From the NCBI GenBank assembly GCA_016930415.1, contig JAFGGS010000003.1, positions 1 through 64,000 of the forward strand: a DNA stretch of 64,000 nucleotides, written 5' to 3'. Shown here piece after piece: positions 18,346-28,862 of this stretch; positions within the stretch are counted from its first letter, which is position 1, and every line of letters begins with the position of its first letter. The stretch comes from Candidatus Woesearchaeota archaeon (GTDB lineage: Archaea > Nanobdellota > Nanobdellia > Woesearchaeales > SM23-78). The notes beneath the pieces are model-generated. The model saw only the letters and a program-made list of their open reading frames with translations. It had not been told where the DNA came from and searched no databases. The translations under genes and the position numbers were made by a program.

Positions 18346-19662
18346 TTATCTCCCTACTCCTTGGTATTTGATCCCTGTCTTCTTCATCTCTTCAGGGTCG
18401 AATACGTTCCTGCCGTCTATTATGATGTGCTCTTTCATGAGCTTCTTCACCTTGTTAAAGTCCGGCTCCCTGAACTCATCCCATTCTGTCATGACCAGGA
18501 GCGCGTCGGCGCCGTCTATTGCGTCGTAGACGTCTTTCGTGAACTTGATCGCGTCTTCTTTCAAGAAGAGCTTCTTGCCGTTCTCCATGGCTTCTGGGTC
18601 GTAGATCCTTATGTTCGCGTCTTCCTTGAGCAGCTGCTCGATTACTGTCAGGGTGGCTGATTCCCTTATGTCGTCGGTCCTTGGCTTGAATGAGAGCCCC
18701 CATATCGCGATCGTCTTCCCTTCAAGCTTCGGCAGGTATTTTTTGAGCTTTGGGATGATGCTTTTCTTCTGCCTCTCGTTGACGTAGTCGACTGCTCTCA
18801 TGATGTTTGATGAGAGCCCGTGGTGCTCCAGCATCTGTGCCAGCGCCTTCACGTCTTTTGGGAAGCACGAGCCTCCGTATCCGCAGCTTGCCTGCAGGAA
18901 TCTTGATCCTATCCTCTTATCGAGCCCCATGCCTTTGGCCACTATTTTTATGTCTCCGCCTAGGGCTTCGCATAGGAATGATAGCTCGTTCATGAAGCTT
19001 ATCCTCGTCGCGAGCATCGCGTTGCTAGCGTATTTTATGAGCTCTGCATTCTTCTCGCTCGTGAATATTATGGGCCTCTCTGCTCTTGCGAGCGGCTTGT
19101 AGAGCCGCCCCATGAGGTCGCTTGCTTTCTGGCTCGAGGAGCCGATCACGACCCTGTCAGGGTTCTGGAAGTCCTTGACTGCGGATCCTTCCTTTAGGAA
19201 TTCCGGGTTGCTTACGACGTCGTATTCGATCTTGGCTTTCCTCTTCTTGAGCTCTTTTGAGATTATCTTGCTTACCTTGTCGGCCGTGCCTGCAGGGACT
19301 GTGCTCTTGTCCACTATGACTGTGTATCTCTCGATGTTCTTCCCGACTTCTTCTGCGACCGCGTAGACGTATCTGAGGTCTGCTTCGCCGTTCGCTTTCG
19401 AGGGCGTGCCTACGCATATGAATATCACTTCGGATTCCTTTATCGCCTTGGCGATGTCTGTCGTGAATGAGAGGCGGCCTCTCTCCACGCTCCTGTCGAA
19501 GAGGTCTTTTAGCCCCGGCTCGTATATTGTCATCTTCCCTTGTTTTAGGGCTTCTATCTTCTTCTCGTCGACGTCTGCGCATATGACGTCGTTTCCCAGG
19601 TCTGAGAAGCAGGTCCCGCTTACCAGGCCCACGTATCCTGCGCCTACGAATAATAGCTTCAT
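18346..19662 (-). CDS. ugd: UDP-glucose 6-dehydrogenase
   Basis: MKLLFVGAGYVGLVSGTCFSDLGNDVICADVDEKKI; SCGYGGSCFPKDVKAL. Confidence 0.95.
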   Translation of the reverse strand: MKLLFVGAGYVGLVSGTCFSDLGNDVICADVDEKKIEALKQGKMTIYEPGLKDLFDRSVERGRLSFTTDIAKAIKESEVIFICVGTPSKANGEADLRYVYAVAEEVGKNIERYTVIVDKSTVPAGTADKVSKIISKELKKRKAKIEYDVVSNPEFLKEGSAVKDFQNPDRVVIGSSSQKASDLMGRLYKPLARAERPIIFTSEKNAELIKYASNAMLATRISFMNELSFLCEALGGDIKIVAKGMGLDKRIGSRFLQASCGYGGSCFPKDVKALAQMLEHHGLSSNIMRAVDYVNERQKKSIIPKLKKYLPKLEGKTIAIWGLSFKPRTDDIRESATLTVIEQLLKEDANIRIYDPEAMENGKKLFLKEDAIKFTKDVYDAIDGADALLVMTEWDEFREPDFNKVKKLMKEHIIIDGRNVFDPEEMKKTGIKYQGVGR

Positions 19663-19847
19663 TTTTTCACCGTTTCTTGATTTTCAGAGCCTGTTTTTGT
19701 GTTTTATGATACTGGCTTCTGTATTCCGAGTATATTATGGCTCTTTTTGTCTGTAAGAAAAAGGAACCATTTATAAATGTTATGTAATCGGACAGTGATA
19801 ACACAAAAGAGTTTTCTCTCTATAAAAAGAAAAAAAAGCCACTACAT

Positions 19848-20093
19848 TCAAGCAGTAGCCTTAACCCTCTTCAAGAGCTCAGAGCCCTCCTCGACCATGA
19901 GCTCATCCTCAGCGAGAGGCTCCTCAGTCACCTTCACGGTATTCGCGAGTATCGTCTTGTAATACTCGATCGGCTTCACGTTCGTGATGATCGTCTGCTG
20001 TATCACGAAGCGTCCGTTCCTGCTGGCCTTTATCCTGCTCTGGATGATAGGCATCCTCTTGAGCTGCTGCTCTTTCTTGTCGCTAAGTCCCAT
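19848..20093 (-). CDS. Small hypothetical protein (81 aa)
   Basis: ORF between well-defined genes; plausible upstream GGAGGT at ~20102-20107 (minus AATGGAGGTCATTTAAAATG). Confidence 0.6.
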   Translation of the reverse strand: MGLSDKKEQQLKRMPIIQSRIKASRNGRFVIQQTIITNVKPIEYYKTILANTVKVTEEPLAEDELMVEEGSELLKRVKATA

Positions 20094-20194
20094 TTTAAAT
20101 GACCTCCATTAGTTGATGCAGCCAGCAGGCAGGAAGTGCTTAATATAATGCTAGGCCCCGCTTTTCGGAAAGAAAGAATGAAGACCAGAGGAAT

Positions 20195-21082
20195 TTACAG
20201 CTTCCTGATCTTCGCAATAAAGAACCCTTGGGTTCCTGTCTTGTGAGGCCATAGCCGCTTGCAAAGCGCGACGTTAGGGTTCAGCTTCCTGCCAAAGACC
20301 CCTGTCAAGCCTGGCTCGCCCACGTGAACACCTATCTTCTCAAGCTCGACATCCTCGTAACTCGATAACAGCCAGTCGATGTTCTCCTCATTCTCCTCAG
20401 GCTCCAAGGAGCAGGTCGAGTACACCATGACGCCGCCCTTCTTGAGGACTGCAAGGCCTGCGTCGATTAGCTTCCTTTGGACCTTCACCATCTCTTTCAG
20501 GTCTGAGACCTTCCTCTTGGCGAACCAATCCTTGTCTGTTGCGAAGTTGCCCGAGCAAGGCGCGTCGAGCAATACCTTGTCGAACTCGCGGCCCAACTCA
20601 TCCGTAAAGTCCTCTGCAAATGCAGCGTCCTTCTTGTAGACAAGGCAGTTCGACACGCCGCACCTCTCGAGGTTGTTCTTGAGAGCTGGAAGCCTGGGAT
20701 TACTCGCGTCGAGCGCGACTAGCACGCCCTTGTTCTCCATCATGGCGGCCATCTGAGTCGTCTTGCTGCCAGGAGCCGCTGCCATGTCAAGGACTAGCTC
20801 TCCAGGCCTAGGATCCAGGACTTCTGCAGGCAACTGGCTTGCGGCCTCCTGGATGTAGATGAGGCCCAGGAAGTGCTCTGGCATGGCGCCTACCGTGAAG
20901 CTTGACTTGAAATAGTAGCCGTGCGAGAGGAATGGTATCTTCTCAAGCTCAGCGTTGAGGCGCTTCTTTAAGGAGGAGTCATCGATCTTGAGAGTGTTCA
21001 CGCGAAGGGCGTGAGGGACCACTATGCTCTTAGGGTCAAACATCTCCCCTAGCTTCTCGTACCTCTCAAGGAACTGGTTCAT
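20195..21082 (-). CDS. RsmB/NOL1/NOP2/Sun-family tRNA/rRNA cytosine-C5 methyltransferase
   Basis: DMAAAPGSKTTQMAAMM; DAPCSGNFATD; VYSTCSLEPEENEENIDWLL. Confidence 0.95.
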   Translation of the reverse strand: MNQFLERYEKLGEMFDPKSIVVPHALRVNTLKIDDSSLKKRLNAELEKIPFLSHGYYFKSSFTVGAMPEHFLGLIYIQEAASQLPAEVLDPRPGELVLDMAAAPGSKTTQMAAMMENKGVLVALDASNPRLPALKNNLERCGVSNCLVYKKDAAFAEDFTDELGREFDKVLLDAPCSGNFATDKDWFAKRKVSDLKEMVKVQRKLIDAGLAVLKKGGVMVYSTCSLEPEENEENIDWLLSSYEDVELEKIGVHVGEPGLTGVFGRKLNPNVALCKRLWPHKTGTQGFFIAKIRKL

Positions 21083-22209
21083 AATTCCACCACTATCTTT
21101 CCTGCCTTGCTATCAATCTCCTTGACGAGCACGTGGCCCTCGTATCTCTTCTTGAGCTCGTCCCAACCCATCTTCTTGCGGCAGGAGTTCATCAAGTCAA
21201 GGAGCTCTTTTATCTCGGCGTAGTGCTCATAGATCAGCTCTCCCTTGCGCTGGTTCTCGGAGATGCTCTTCTCAAGCTCTTTCAGACGCTCTTCCTGCTT
21301 TCTTATGATGAGCGTTATCTTCTTCTCCTTGGTCTGCTTCTCCTTTGTCTCGCGAGCATCTGACACGCTGATCATCTTGTCTGTGAGCTCCTCATCCAAA
21401 GCCTTGTTGAACGAAGAGTAGTCCTTCCTTGAAGGGCTGTTTGACTTGGCGGTCTCGAACGGGAAGACTTCTCCGTCTGAAGAATTCGCTTTTATCTGGA
21501 GATGAAACATTCCGCCAAGCTCAGTGTAGGCCTTATCCATCTCGTCGATCGAAAGTCTCTTCTTGTCCTTAGGTATCCCTGCGCGGCTGCACAGTTCCTC
21601 TGCGTAGACGCCTCCAAGCCCCAGCTCGATCGCGAAGGTCTTGACTATGGAATCAAAGGCAGTGCTCGTTATTATCTTCTCGAACTCTGCCATGGTCAGC
21701 TTCGGCGTGTTGGCCTGGCCAGGCGGGTATTGGTACTTGGTCCCGCCCCTGATGGTCCTCGACTCCCAGTTCTGGCTTTCAAGAAGCCCTTTTATCTTGC
21801 CGTCTTTTTCCAGCAAGACCATGTTTCCCTTGCTGAAGAGCTCACACACGAGCGTCAACTCCGACAACTCCTCCCCCTTCTTCACCTCGAACACGACCTC
21901 AAGTATCCTCTCAAAGGCGTGCTGGCGGACCTCTTTCACCCTTGAGTTATCAAGGTACTTCCTTAAGAAGACGCAGAATCCTGGCGGCCTCTCTGGAAAC
22001 GAGGACTTATACTCAGTCAGGTAGGCTAGCCCTGGCAACTTGACCCGCAGCATCTGCTTGCCAGCGCCTTCGCCGATCTTGCGCAGCACGAACAAGAAGT
22101 CCTTCTTATCATCCTCCTGCTCGTACACCTTATCGACCCTCGCGCCCTCAAGGCTTTTTAGCTCTCTGACAAGAAAAAGCAGGTCAAGAGAGGTAAGTTC
22201 TGTCTTCAT
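21079..22209 (-). CDS. NFACT-N (FbpA/Rqc2/RqcH) family protein, apparently without NFACT-R
   Basis: LTSLDLLFLVRELKSLEGARVDKVYE; PPGFCVFLRKYLDNSRV; ends at the coiled coil (376 aa). Confidence 0.9.
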   Translation of the reverse strand: MKTELTSLDLLFLVRELKSLEGARVDKVYEQEDDKKDFLFVLRKIGEGAGKQMLRVKLPGLAYLTEYKSSFPERPPGFCVFLRKYLDNSRVKEVRQHAFERILEVVFEVKKGEELSELTLVCELFSKGNMVLLEKDGKIKGLLESQNWESRTIRGGTKYQYPPGQANTPKLTMAEFEKIITSTAFDSIVKTFAIELGLGGVYAEELCSRAGIPKDKKRLSIDEMDKAYTELGGMFHLQIKANSSDGEVFPFETAKSNSPSRKDYSSFNKALDEELTDKMISVSDARETKEKQTKEKKITLIIRKQEERLKELEKSISENQRKGELIYEHYAEIKELLDLMNSCRKKMGWDELKKRYEGHVLVKEIDSKAGKIVVEL

Positions 22210-22296
22210 GAGAGTATAGAATCAGGTGCCTTATTTAAATATATTTCACATCAGAATATATGAAGGCTAAGCATATAAAGGAATTTTGACTTAAGG

Positions 22297-23754
22297 TCAG
22301 ATAAGGCTGTTTCTGTTTATTATCTTCTCAGCCGCAGAAAATCCTGCCTCTATGCTGTCGTCTTGGTTGTTGTATCGGAACCTGCCTGAGCGGCCGATAC
22401 AGGTCAGGTTTTCTACCTTATCAATGTATCCCATCACCAATTCAAGGTTTTTCTCAAAGCCAAGGTCATATAACGGATAGGCGTGGCTTATCCTTATCAC
22501 GTAATGGTTTCTTACATCCTCTTTTTTCAGGAAGCCAATCCTTTCCAGATGCGGGAGAGCATGATCAAGGAGCTGCTTTGAGCCCATTTTCCAGGTCGCA
22601 TCGTTTTCATCGACAAAGAACTCTACTAGAAGAGAAGTTTTTCCTTCAGGGCTCATTTGCCTGCTGAAGTTCCTCATCTCAGATATCCTTCCGAAAGGGA
22701 TTTCATTATCAGGGAAATACATCCAGTTATCCCTTGTAACTTGGCGCTTGTTCAATGTTAGGAACAAGTATATTTGGGACCTCCACTTAAGCCTTCCAGC
22801 GGCATCACGCACTTTTTTAGGCGGAAGAGGGGTTATGCGCTTGATTAGCTCTGTTATCGGAATGGAGCTGACTACGAAAGAAGGATTGCGCACAGCTTCA
22901 ACACCACCTCCTTGATCGTTTCCGCCGCCCTTAAACTCGATTGAATAAATCTTTTTCCCAGCCATCTTTATCCTGGAAGGCTCTGCGTTGAGATGAAGCT
23001 TCCCGCCTTTCTTACTCACATGATCTAGCATTCGCGTGTATATCGATCCAATCCCATATCTTGGATAGTGGAACTCGTTCACGAGCGACTTAGGGGAAGA
23101 ACCGGCAGCCTTATCTTTTTTACTCTCTTCATCCTCGTTCAGAACTGCATTCCTAATTACAGATAACAGGTTAAGGCCGGCTATCCTCTCGTTCGCCCAA
23201 ACAGGATGGATTTTCTTGCAGGGAAACCCGATTATTTTCTCAGTGTAGTTAAGCATGCAAAAATCCCCAAGACTCTTCCCGAACTGGGATTCTATGTGTT
23301 CCTCAAAATTGTTTGGTGATTTTCGGAGTATCCGATAATATGCTGCTGATTTCAGGTATGAGGCCAGCAGCAATCCCGCCCTAAAAAGTCCTATATTCAT
23401 AAACGCTTGCACAGGCCTAATTGGATAATCATAGAATTTTCCTCTGATGAACTGGCGCGTGCTCCGCCTTACAGTAAGCAGCTCCTTTTCAAGCAGGGAG
23501 CGCACAGCCTCATAAGCTTGCTTGTTTCCTGACAAGAACCTGTGAGGACCAAGGTCAGTCCTGAAAACAAGGTTTCCTTCCTTAAAGGAGAGCGTCTTTG
23601 CTAGGCCACCAATCTGCGTGCTTTTCTCGTAAATTAAGGGCTTCTTGCCGGCCTCGCTTAGTTTCAGGGCGCATGCTAACCCTGCAGCGCCCGCTCCTAG
23701 CAAGATGACTTTTTCGCGATCTTTCATTATCTCATCATTTCTTGCTTCAGCCAT
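22297..23754 (-). CDS. FAD-dependent amine oxidase/protoporphyrinogen oxidase-like protein
   Basis: VILLGAGAAGLACALKLSEAGKKPLIYEKSTQIGGLAKTL; TCIGRSGRFRYNNQDDSIEAG. Confidence 0.88.
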   Translation of the reverse strand: MAEARNDEIMKDREKVILLGAGAAGLACALKLSEAGKKPLIYEKSTQIGGLAKTLSFKEGNLVFRTDLGPHRFLSGNKQAYEAVRSLLEKELLTVRRSTRQFIRGKFYDYPIRPVQAFMNIGLFRAGLLLASYLKSAAYYRILRKSPNNFEEHIESQFGKSLGDFCMLNYTEKIIGFPCKKIHPVWANERIAGLNLLSVIRNAVLNEDEESKKDKAAGSSPKSLVNEFHYPRYGIGSIYTRMLDHVSKKGGKLHLNAEPSRIKMAGKKIYSIEFKGGGNDQGGGVEAVRNPSFVVSSIPITELIKRITPLPPKKVRDAAGRLKWRSQIYLFLTLNKRQVTRDNWMYFPDNEIPFGRISEMRNFSRQMSPEGKTSLLVEFFVDENDATWKMGSKQLLDHALPHLERIGFLKKEDVRNHYVIRISHAYPLYDLGFEKNLELVMGYIDKVENLTCIGRSGRFRYNNQDDSIEAGFSAAEKIINRNSLI

Positions 23755-23929
23755 GTTTTTTTTCGCCGACAGTCCACCAGAACTAATCCTAATTCATAAG
23801 AGGAACAGATATTTCTTTTATATATATTTCTTTTGATGCGCACAAACAAAGTCTCTGTTAACGCGAGGTTTCATAATCCTGCACAGAGGAAACATAATAT
23901 TTTTATATCAACAAAATAGTTTTCAGGTT

Positions 23930-25435
23930 ATGAGATTAAGATGGGCACTTCTTGGAATAATAATGCTTGGAACCTTCTTAAGCGTTTCTAATATCAGCTC
24001 TGATTCCATGTGGCTCGACGAGGGACAAAGCGTGTTCTACGCCACGCGGTCGTTCACAAACCTGATTGGCCACGTCCTTCATGAGTTGCAGCAGCCAGGA
24101 TATTTTATCCTGCTAAGAGGGTGGTTTTCTGTCTTTGGCGTCAGTGACCTCTCAGGAAAGCTTCTCTCAGCAGCATTCTGTCCTATCATAATAATCCTGA
24201 CTTACTTGCTGGGAAAGGAGCTTTTCAGCGAGAAGGTGGGAATATCTGCTGCGTTTTTCACAGCGATCTCCCCCTTGCTGATAGAGCAGTACCAGCAAGT
24301 CAGGGACTACTCCCTTTTCGCCGCACTATGCCTAGCCTCGTTCTATTTCATGGTGCTGATGATGAAGACCGACTACAAGAAATACCGCTGGCATCACGCA
24401 GTCTGCACTACCTGTGCCTTGTACACTCATGATCTCGCCACGTGGTCCATCATATGCCAGAATGCGTGGGTCATCTGGAGAAAAAGATTCAGCAGGAAAT
24501 GGCTCCTTCAGCAGGTCATGGTCGGTTTCTTATTCATACCCGGCGCGATCCTATTCGCGATACAATTCCTGACATTTTATCCGAGGCAGACTGAAGCTAT
24601 GGGCAAACTGTTTCATGAGGGATTCTGGAGCACGGTATGGGCTAATATAACGCAAGTCTTTGGCAACGCAATCATGCTTGTCAGTGTATTCATACTGCTG
24701 GCGACGATCATTGTTCTCAGGATAAGAAAGAAGATGAATATGGAGAGAAAAGAGGAGGAATCGCTGCAGCTGGTTCTCACGTGGGTCTTTGTACCATTAA
24801 TCCTTGCCATCTGCCTCTCAGTGATATGGGCGCTCATCCATAAGAGATACTTGGTCTTTATAGTGCCCGGCATATCCATCCTGGCATCTTATCTCATCTT
24901 CAAGGTTTTCACCAAGAGAAATATTGCCATCACAGCGATATTTATCCTGGCAGTTTCCATGGCTTTTAGCATCGCGGACAGATTCACGCAGCACTGGACT
25001 CCTGAATGGGAAGAGGTTGCCCAATTCATGCATGAGAATGCAGGCCCTAACGATACCATCATCATATATCCTGGCTGGGAGTATGCCATCTTCACATATT
25101 ATATGACCCCCGCGTGTTTTTTACTCCCTCCGGAACAGGGTTTTCCTGACATAACAACATGCAATTTCAGGAATAACATATTCTTTCCTGATTGGGATGA
25201 AGGGCGTTTATGGGATGACTTAAGAATTGATTCTGGGCGGGATGGCTTGAGAACAAATTCTGGTGAGAGATTCCTGACATTAGGAGAGCTCGCAGAAAAA
25301 GCGGATTGGCTCATCTTAATCAAGTACAGCGATGACTATCCCATACTGGACAATGCAACAAGCTATTTTAAGACAAAAAAAGATGTGACTGAAGCCAGAA
25401 AATTCACGAGCCTGATCGTGTATAAGCTTACTTAA
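23930..25435 (+). CDS. Glycosyltransferase family 39-like multi-spanning membrane protein
   Basis: SMWLDEGQSVFYATR followed by many hydrophobic segments, typical of PMT/ArnT-like GT39. Confidence 0.85.
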   Translation: MRLRWALLGIIMLGTFLSVSNISSDSMWLDEGQSVFYATRSFTNLIGHVLHELQQPGYFILLRGWFSVFGVSDLSGKLLSAAFCPIIIILTYLLGKELFSEKVGISAAFFTAISPLLIEQYQQVRDYSLFAALCLASFYFMVLMMKTDYKKYRWHHAVCTTCALYTHDLATWSIICQNAWVIWRKRFSRKWLLQQVMVGFLFIPGAILFAIQFLTFYPRQTEAMGKLFHEGFWSTVWANITQVFGNAIMLVSVFILLATIIVLRIRKKMNMERKEEESLQLVLTWVFVPLILAICLSVIWALIHKRYLVFIVPGISILASYLIFKVFTKRNIAITAIFILAVSMAFSIADRFTQHWTPEWEEVAQFMHENAGPNDTIIIYPGWEYAIFTYYMTPACFLLPPEQGFPDITTCNFRNNIFFPDWDEGRLWDDLRIDSGRDGLRTNSGERFLTLGELAEKADWLILIKYSDDYPILDNATSYFKTKKDVTEARKFTSLIVYKLT

Positions 25436-27176
25436 CAGTCACTGACTTCGCCAGGTTTCTTGGCTTGTCTATCTCTCTTCCAAGCGCGTCTGCCGCGTAG
25501 TATGCAAGCAGCTGTCCTGCGACGCATGCTAGTATCCCGAACTTTCCGTCGTTGTCCGTGTCTATGAAAACAACGTCTTTTATCTTGGCCTTCCCCTTCT
25601 TTCCTTGGTAATCAGGGTTGTTCGTGATGATTATCATCTTAGCGCCCCTTGCTTCGACTTCCTTGCTGTTCGAGATCATGTCCTCGTCCTTGCACCCGAT
25701 CAGGCTTATGACTGGCGTGCCTTTCTCTATGAGGGCTATCGTGCCGTGCTTTAGCTCTCCACCCATCATTCCTTCTGCGTGGATGTAGGTTATCTCCTTG
25801 ACCTTAAGCGCGATCTCCCTCGCGACCGGATAAGTTTGTCCTCTTCCCAGGATGTACGCGTCTTTTGACCTAGACATATCCTTGGCGATCCTTCTTATCT
25901 CATCTTTTTGCGCTATCAAGCCTTTTATCTTCTCAGCGAGGTTCGCGAGGTTCGCCTTGTAGCCAAACTCCTGGGCTAGCCTTAGGAGCAGCGCGGCTTG
26001 GTTGACGAAGGCTTTGGTGCTCGCGACAGCTACTTCCTGTCCTGCCATGATGCTTAGCGAGAGGGCGCTCATCCTCTGGATCGTCGAGTAGGGCACGTTC
26101 ACAAGGCTTACTACCTTGGCTTTCTTCTCCTGAGCGTATTTGAGAGCGTCTATGACGTCCATAGTCTCTCCGCTCTGGCTTATCGCGATGACTAAGGTGT
26201 CCGCATCGACGTTCGCGTAGTGCTTGAACTCAGAGGCTATCAGGGTCTGGGCTTCTATGCCTGTCGTGTGCAGGTAGAACGCTCCCAGGAGCGATGCGTG
26301 GTAGCTCGTGCCGCACGCCGCGAAGATTATCTTCCTGGACTTCTTGACCAGGGAAACGAGTCTTCTGAAAGCCTCTTTCTGCTCGTGCTCAAGCGAGAGC
26401 AGCATCCTGGCGACGACCAAGGGCTCTTCCTCTATCTCTTTTAGCATGAAGTGCTTGTAGGCTCTCTTTTCAGAGTCTTCCTGCTGCCAGGTGAAGGACG
26501 TCACGTCTTTCCTGATCCTCTTCCCGTCTTTGGCGTAGAACTCGTATGACCCTTTCTTGATGACTGCGTACTCGTCATTCTCGAAGAAGATGGCCTTGGT
26601 AGTGATATCTGAGAACGCGTAGATGTCAGATGCCAGGATGAGCTTGTCCTCGCACATGCCAAGGACCAGCGGCGAGTCCCTCTTGATGGCGTAGATTGAG
26701 TCATCGCCCTTTATCATCATCAGTATCGCGAATGTGCCATGGGCTTCCTTTAGGAAGTCCGAGATTGCCCTCTTCACGTCTTTCTTCTCTTTCAGCTTCT
26801 CCTCGAAGTAGTGCGCGACGACCTCAGAGTCCGTCTCTGAAGAGAACTCGTGGCCCTTCTTCTCAAGCATCACTTTCAGGTCCTTGTAGTTCTCGATTAT
26901 GCCGTTGTGAGCGATGACGACCTCGTCGTCGCAGCCCATGTGCGGGTGCGCGTTCTCGCTCGTGACTCCGCCGTGAGTCGCCCATCTCGTGTGCGCAATC
27001 CCAATCCTCGTCTTGCCTTCGCCTGCAACGATTATCTCTCCAAGGTTCCTCTTCAGGGACGTCGAGTCGTAGTAGCCGTAAGAATCATAGCCGCGGTACT
27101 CAAGCCGCTTCAGCCTTTCAAGAAGGAACCTTGAGGGAAATTCATCTCTTGAGACCACACCTATTATTCCACACAA
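25428..27176 (-). CDS. glmS: Glutamine-fructose-6-phosphate aminotransferase (isomerizing)
   Basis: MCGIIGVVSRDE; TRWATHGGVTSENAHPH; SQSGETMDVIDALKYA; C-terminal KPRNLAKSVTVK. Confidence 0.97.
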   Translation of the reverse strand: MCGIIGVVSRDEFPSRFLLERLKRLEYRGYDSYGYYDSTSLKRNLGEIIVAGEGKTRIGIAHTRWATHGGVTSENAHPHMGCDDEVVIAHNGIIENYKDLKVMLEKKGHEFSSETDSEVVAHYFEEKLKEKKDVKRAISDFLKEAHGTFAILMMIKGDDSIYAIKRDSPLVLGMCEDKLILASDIYAFSDITTKAIFFENDEYAVIKKGSYEFYAKDGKRIRKDVTSFTWQQEDSEKRAYKHFMLKEIEEEPLVVARMLLSLEHEQKEAFRRLVSLVKKSRKIIFAACGTSYHASLLGAFYLHTTGIEAQTLIASEFKHYANVDADTLVIAISQSGETMDVIDALKYAQEKKAKVVSLVNVPYSTIQRMSALSLSIMAGQEVAVASTKAFVNQAALLLRLAQEFGYKANLANLAEKIKGLIAQKDEIRRIAKDMSRSKDAYILGRGQTYPVAREIALKVKEITYIHAEGMMGGELKHGTIALIEKGTPVISLIGCKDEDMISNSKEVEARGAKMIIITNNPDYQGKKGKAKIKDVVFIDTDNDGKFGILACVAGQLLAYYAADALGREIDKPRNLAKSVTVK

Positions 27177-27188
27177 AAAAGATCACCC

Positions 27189-27824
27189 TCAGTATCTTGC
27201 GATTATGCCTTTGAGCTCTGCTAAGCCTTTTATCTTATGATCATAGTTGCCTTCCCTCATGCCCTCGTGCCTCAGTATCTGGACAGATACTATTCCGAGG
27301 TTCTTCGCCCCTATCAGCTCGGAGTCAGGGTTGTCGCCCACCACCACGACCTCGCCTGGCTTGAGGGATTTCTCCTTCATGAGCCTCTCGAATATTATCT
27401 CCTTGTTCTTCGGGCTGCTCGAGTCGTCTATTATTACCTCTTCGAAGTAATCCCTTATGCCTAGCAGGTCTACCTTCTCCTGCTGGACTTTTGGAATCCC
27501 TGACGTCACGAGTATCTTCTCTCCAGGCAGCTCTAGCAGCAGCTTTGCGTCATCATAAGGCTTGATGTGCCTCATGTCCATGAACTCGTAAGCCTCCATC
27601 CCTACCATGACGACGTCTGGATTGAGTCCTAGCTGGTCTGCGAGTATCTTAAAACCAGTGTAGGCGTATCTCTCCCTGAGTGCTTTCTCCTGCTCTGGCG
27701 TCATGCCAGCAGCCCTCATCCTCTGGAACATGTCTCCCAGCACAGGCTTGCTCAGTTGGTTATAAGTGTCAAAGAGCGTGTTGTCCAGGTCGAATATTAT
27801 CAGTTTTATCATCTTGTTCTCCAA
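27189..27824 (-). CDS. HAD-family hydrolase
   Basis: IIFDLDNTLFDTY; ILVTSG; VVVGDNPDSELIGAKNLGI. Confidence 0.92.
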   Translation of the reverse strand: MENKMIKLIIFDLDNTLFDTYNQLSKPVLGDMFQRMRAAGMTPEQEKALRERYAYTGFKILADQLGLNPDVVMVGMEAYEFMDMRHIKPYDDAKLLLELPGEKILVTSGIPKVQQEKVDLLGIRDYFEEVIIDDSSSPKNKEIIFERLMKEKSLKPGEVVVVGDNPDSELIGAKNLGIVSVQILRHEGMREGNYDHKIKGLAELKGIIARY

Positions 27825-27841
27825 TGCTTGTCTTTGATTCC

Positions 27842-28786
27842 TTAGATGTTTATTATCGTTTTTGCGAGCTTGTCTGAGTCGTGCCTTGCGAGGTTGCCGT
27901 AATCCAAGAGGTCTGTCTTGATGACTTTAACTCTCCTGGCAGCCAGGTCAGGCGCTATGAACCTGGACCCCTCGCTCTCATAAGGCTTGAGCGTCTTTGC
28001 AGCCGGCTTCTTGTTGTTCAATAAGACGTAGCCTATCACTCCTTTTCCGACGTATTTCTCGGCTTCCTTCAGGAAGTCGCTCGCCTTGAAGTCTGTCGTC
28101 TCGCCGTACTTGTTCATGATGTTGCACACGAATATCTTCTTGGCCTTAGAGTCTGACAGCGCTTTCTTTATGCCGCCGACCAGGATGTTTGCGAGCACGC
28201 TCGTGTACAAGTCGCCTGGTCCGATTATTATCTTATCAGCTTTCAGGATCGCTTTTATTGCTTCAGGGTTCGCCTTTGCCTTGGGCACTATGAATAGTTT
28301 CTTAATCTTCAGGTCAGGGTTGTGCCTTGGGATGTCTATGTTGGTCTCGCTCACGACTACTTGGCCGTTCTCAAGGACTGCTCCGATGTGCGCGTTAGTC
28401 AGCGTGACTGGGACGACGCGGCCTTTTATGTTGAGGAGCTTCGAGGCTTCCTCCACAGCGTCCTTCTCGTTCCCTGCAATGTCCCTTATGGCTGTCAGGA
28501 GGAGGTTTCCTAAGTTGTGCCCTCCAACCCCTCCTTTCTCGAACCGGTACTCGAATAGCTTTCGCAGGAAAGATGAGTCCTCGCTTAAAGCGATAAGGCA
28601 CCTTCTGGTGTCTCCTTGAGGCAGGTAGCCGTACTCGTCACGGAGTTTGCCTGCGCTCCCCCCAGAATCCATCATCGAGACGACGGCTGTTATCTCGACG
28701 TCGTGCTTCTTGAGTCCTCGAAGGACAATGTAAGAGCCAGTGCCACCACCGATGACTACAATCTTCTGCTTCTTTGACTTCGCCAT
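27842..28786 (-). CDS. YvcK/CofD-like protein (gluconeogenesis factor family)
   Basis: KIVVIGGGTGSYIVLRGLKKHDVEITAVVSMMDSGGSAGKLRDEYGYLPQGDTRRCLIALS. Confidence 0.93.
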   Translation of the reverse strand: MAKSKKQKIVVIGGGTGSYIVLRGLKKHDVEITAVVSMMDSGGSAGKLRDEYGYLPQGDTRRCLIALSEDSSFLRKLFEYRFEKGGVGGHNLGNLLLTAIRDIAGNEKDAVEEASKLLNIKGRVVPVTLTNAHIGAVLENGQVVVSETNIDIPRHNPDLKIKKLFIVPKAKANPEAIKAILKADKIIIGPGDLYTSVLANILVGGIKKALSDSKAKKIFVCNIMNKYGETTDFKASDFLKEAEKYVGKGVIGYVLLNNKKPAAKTLKPYESEGSRFIAPDLAARRVKVIKTDLLDYGNLARHDSDKLAKTIINI

Positions 28787-28862
28787 TGGAGAAGAGAGTG
28801 GACTGGCAGGTTTATATGTTTAATGAAAAGCAGATTCAGTAAGAATTATGCTAAGACTGAGG

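Noticed and set aside
28086-28619. 177-aa plus-strand ORF
   Set aside because: Antisense to the YvcK/CofD-like gene.
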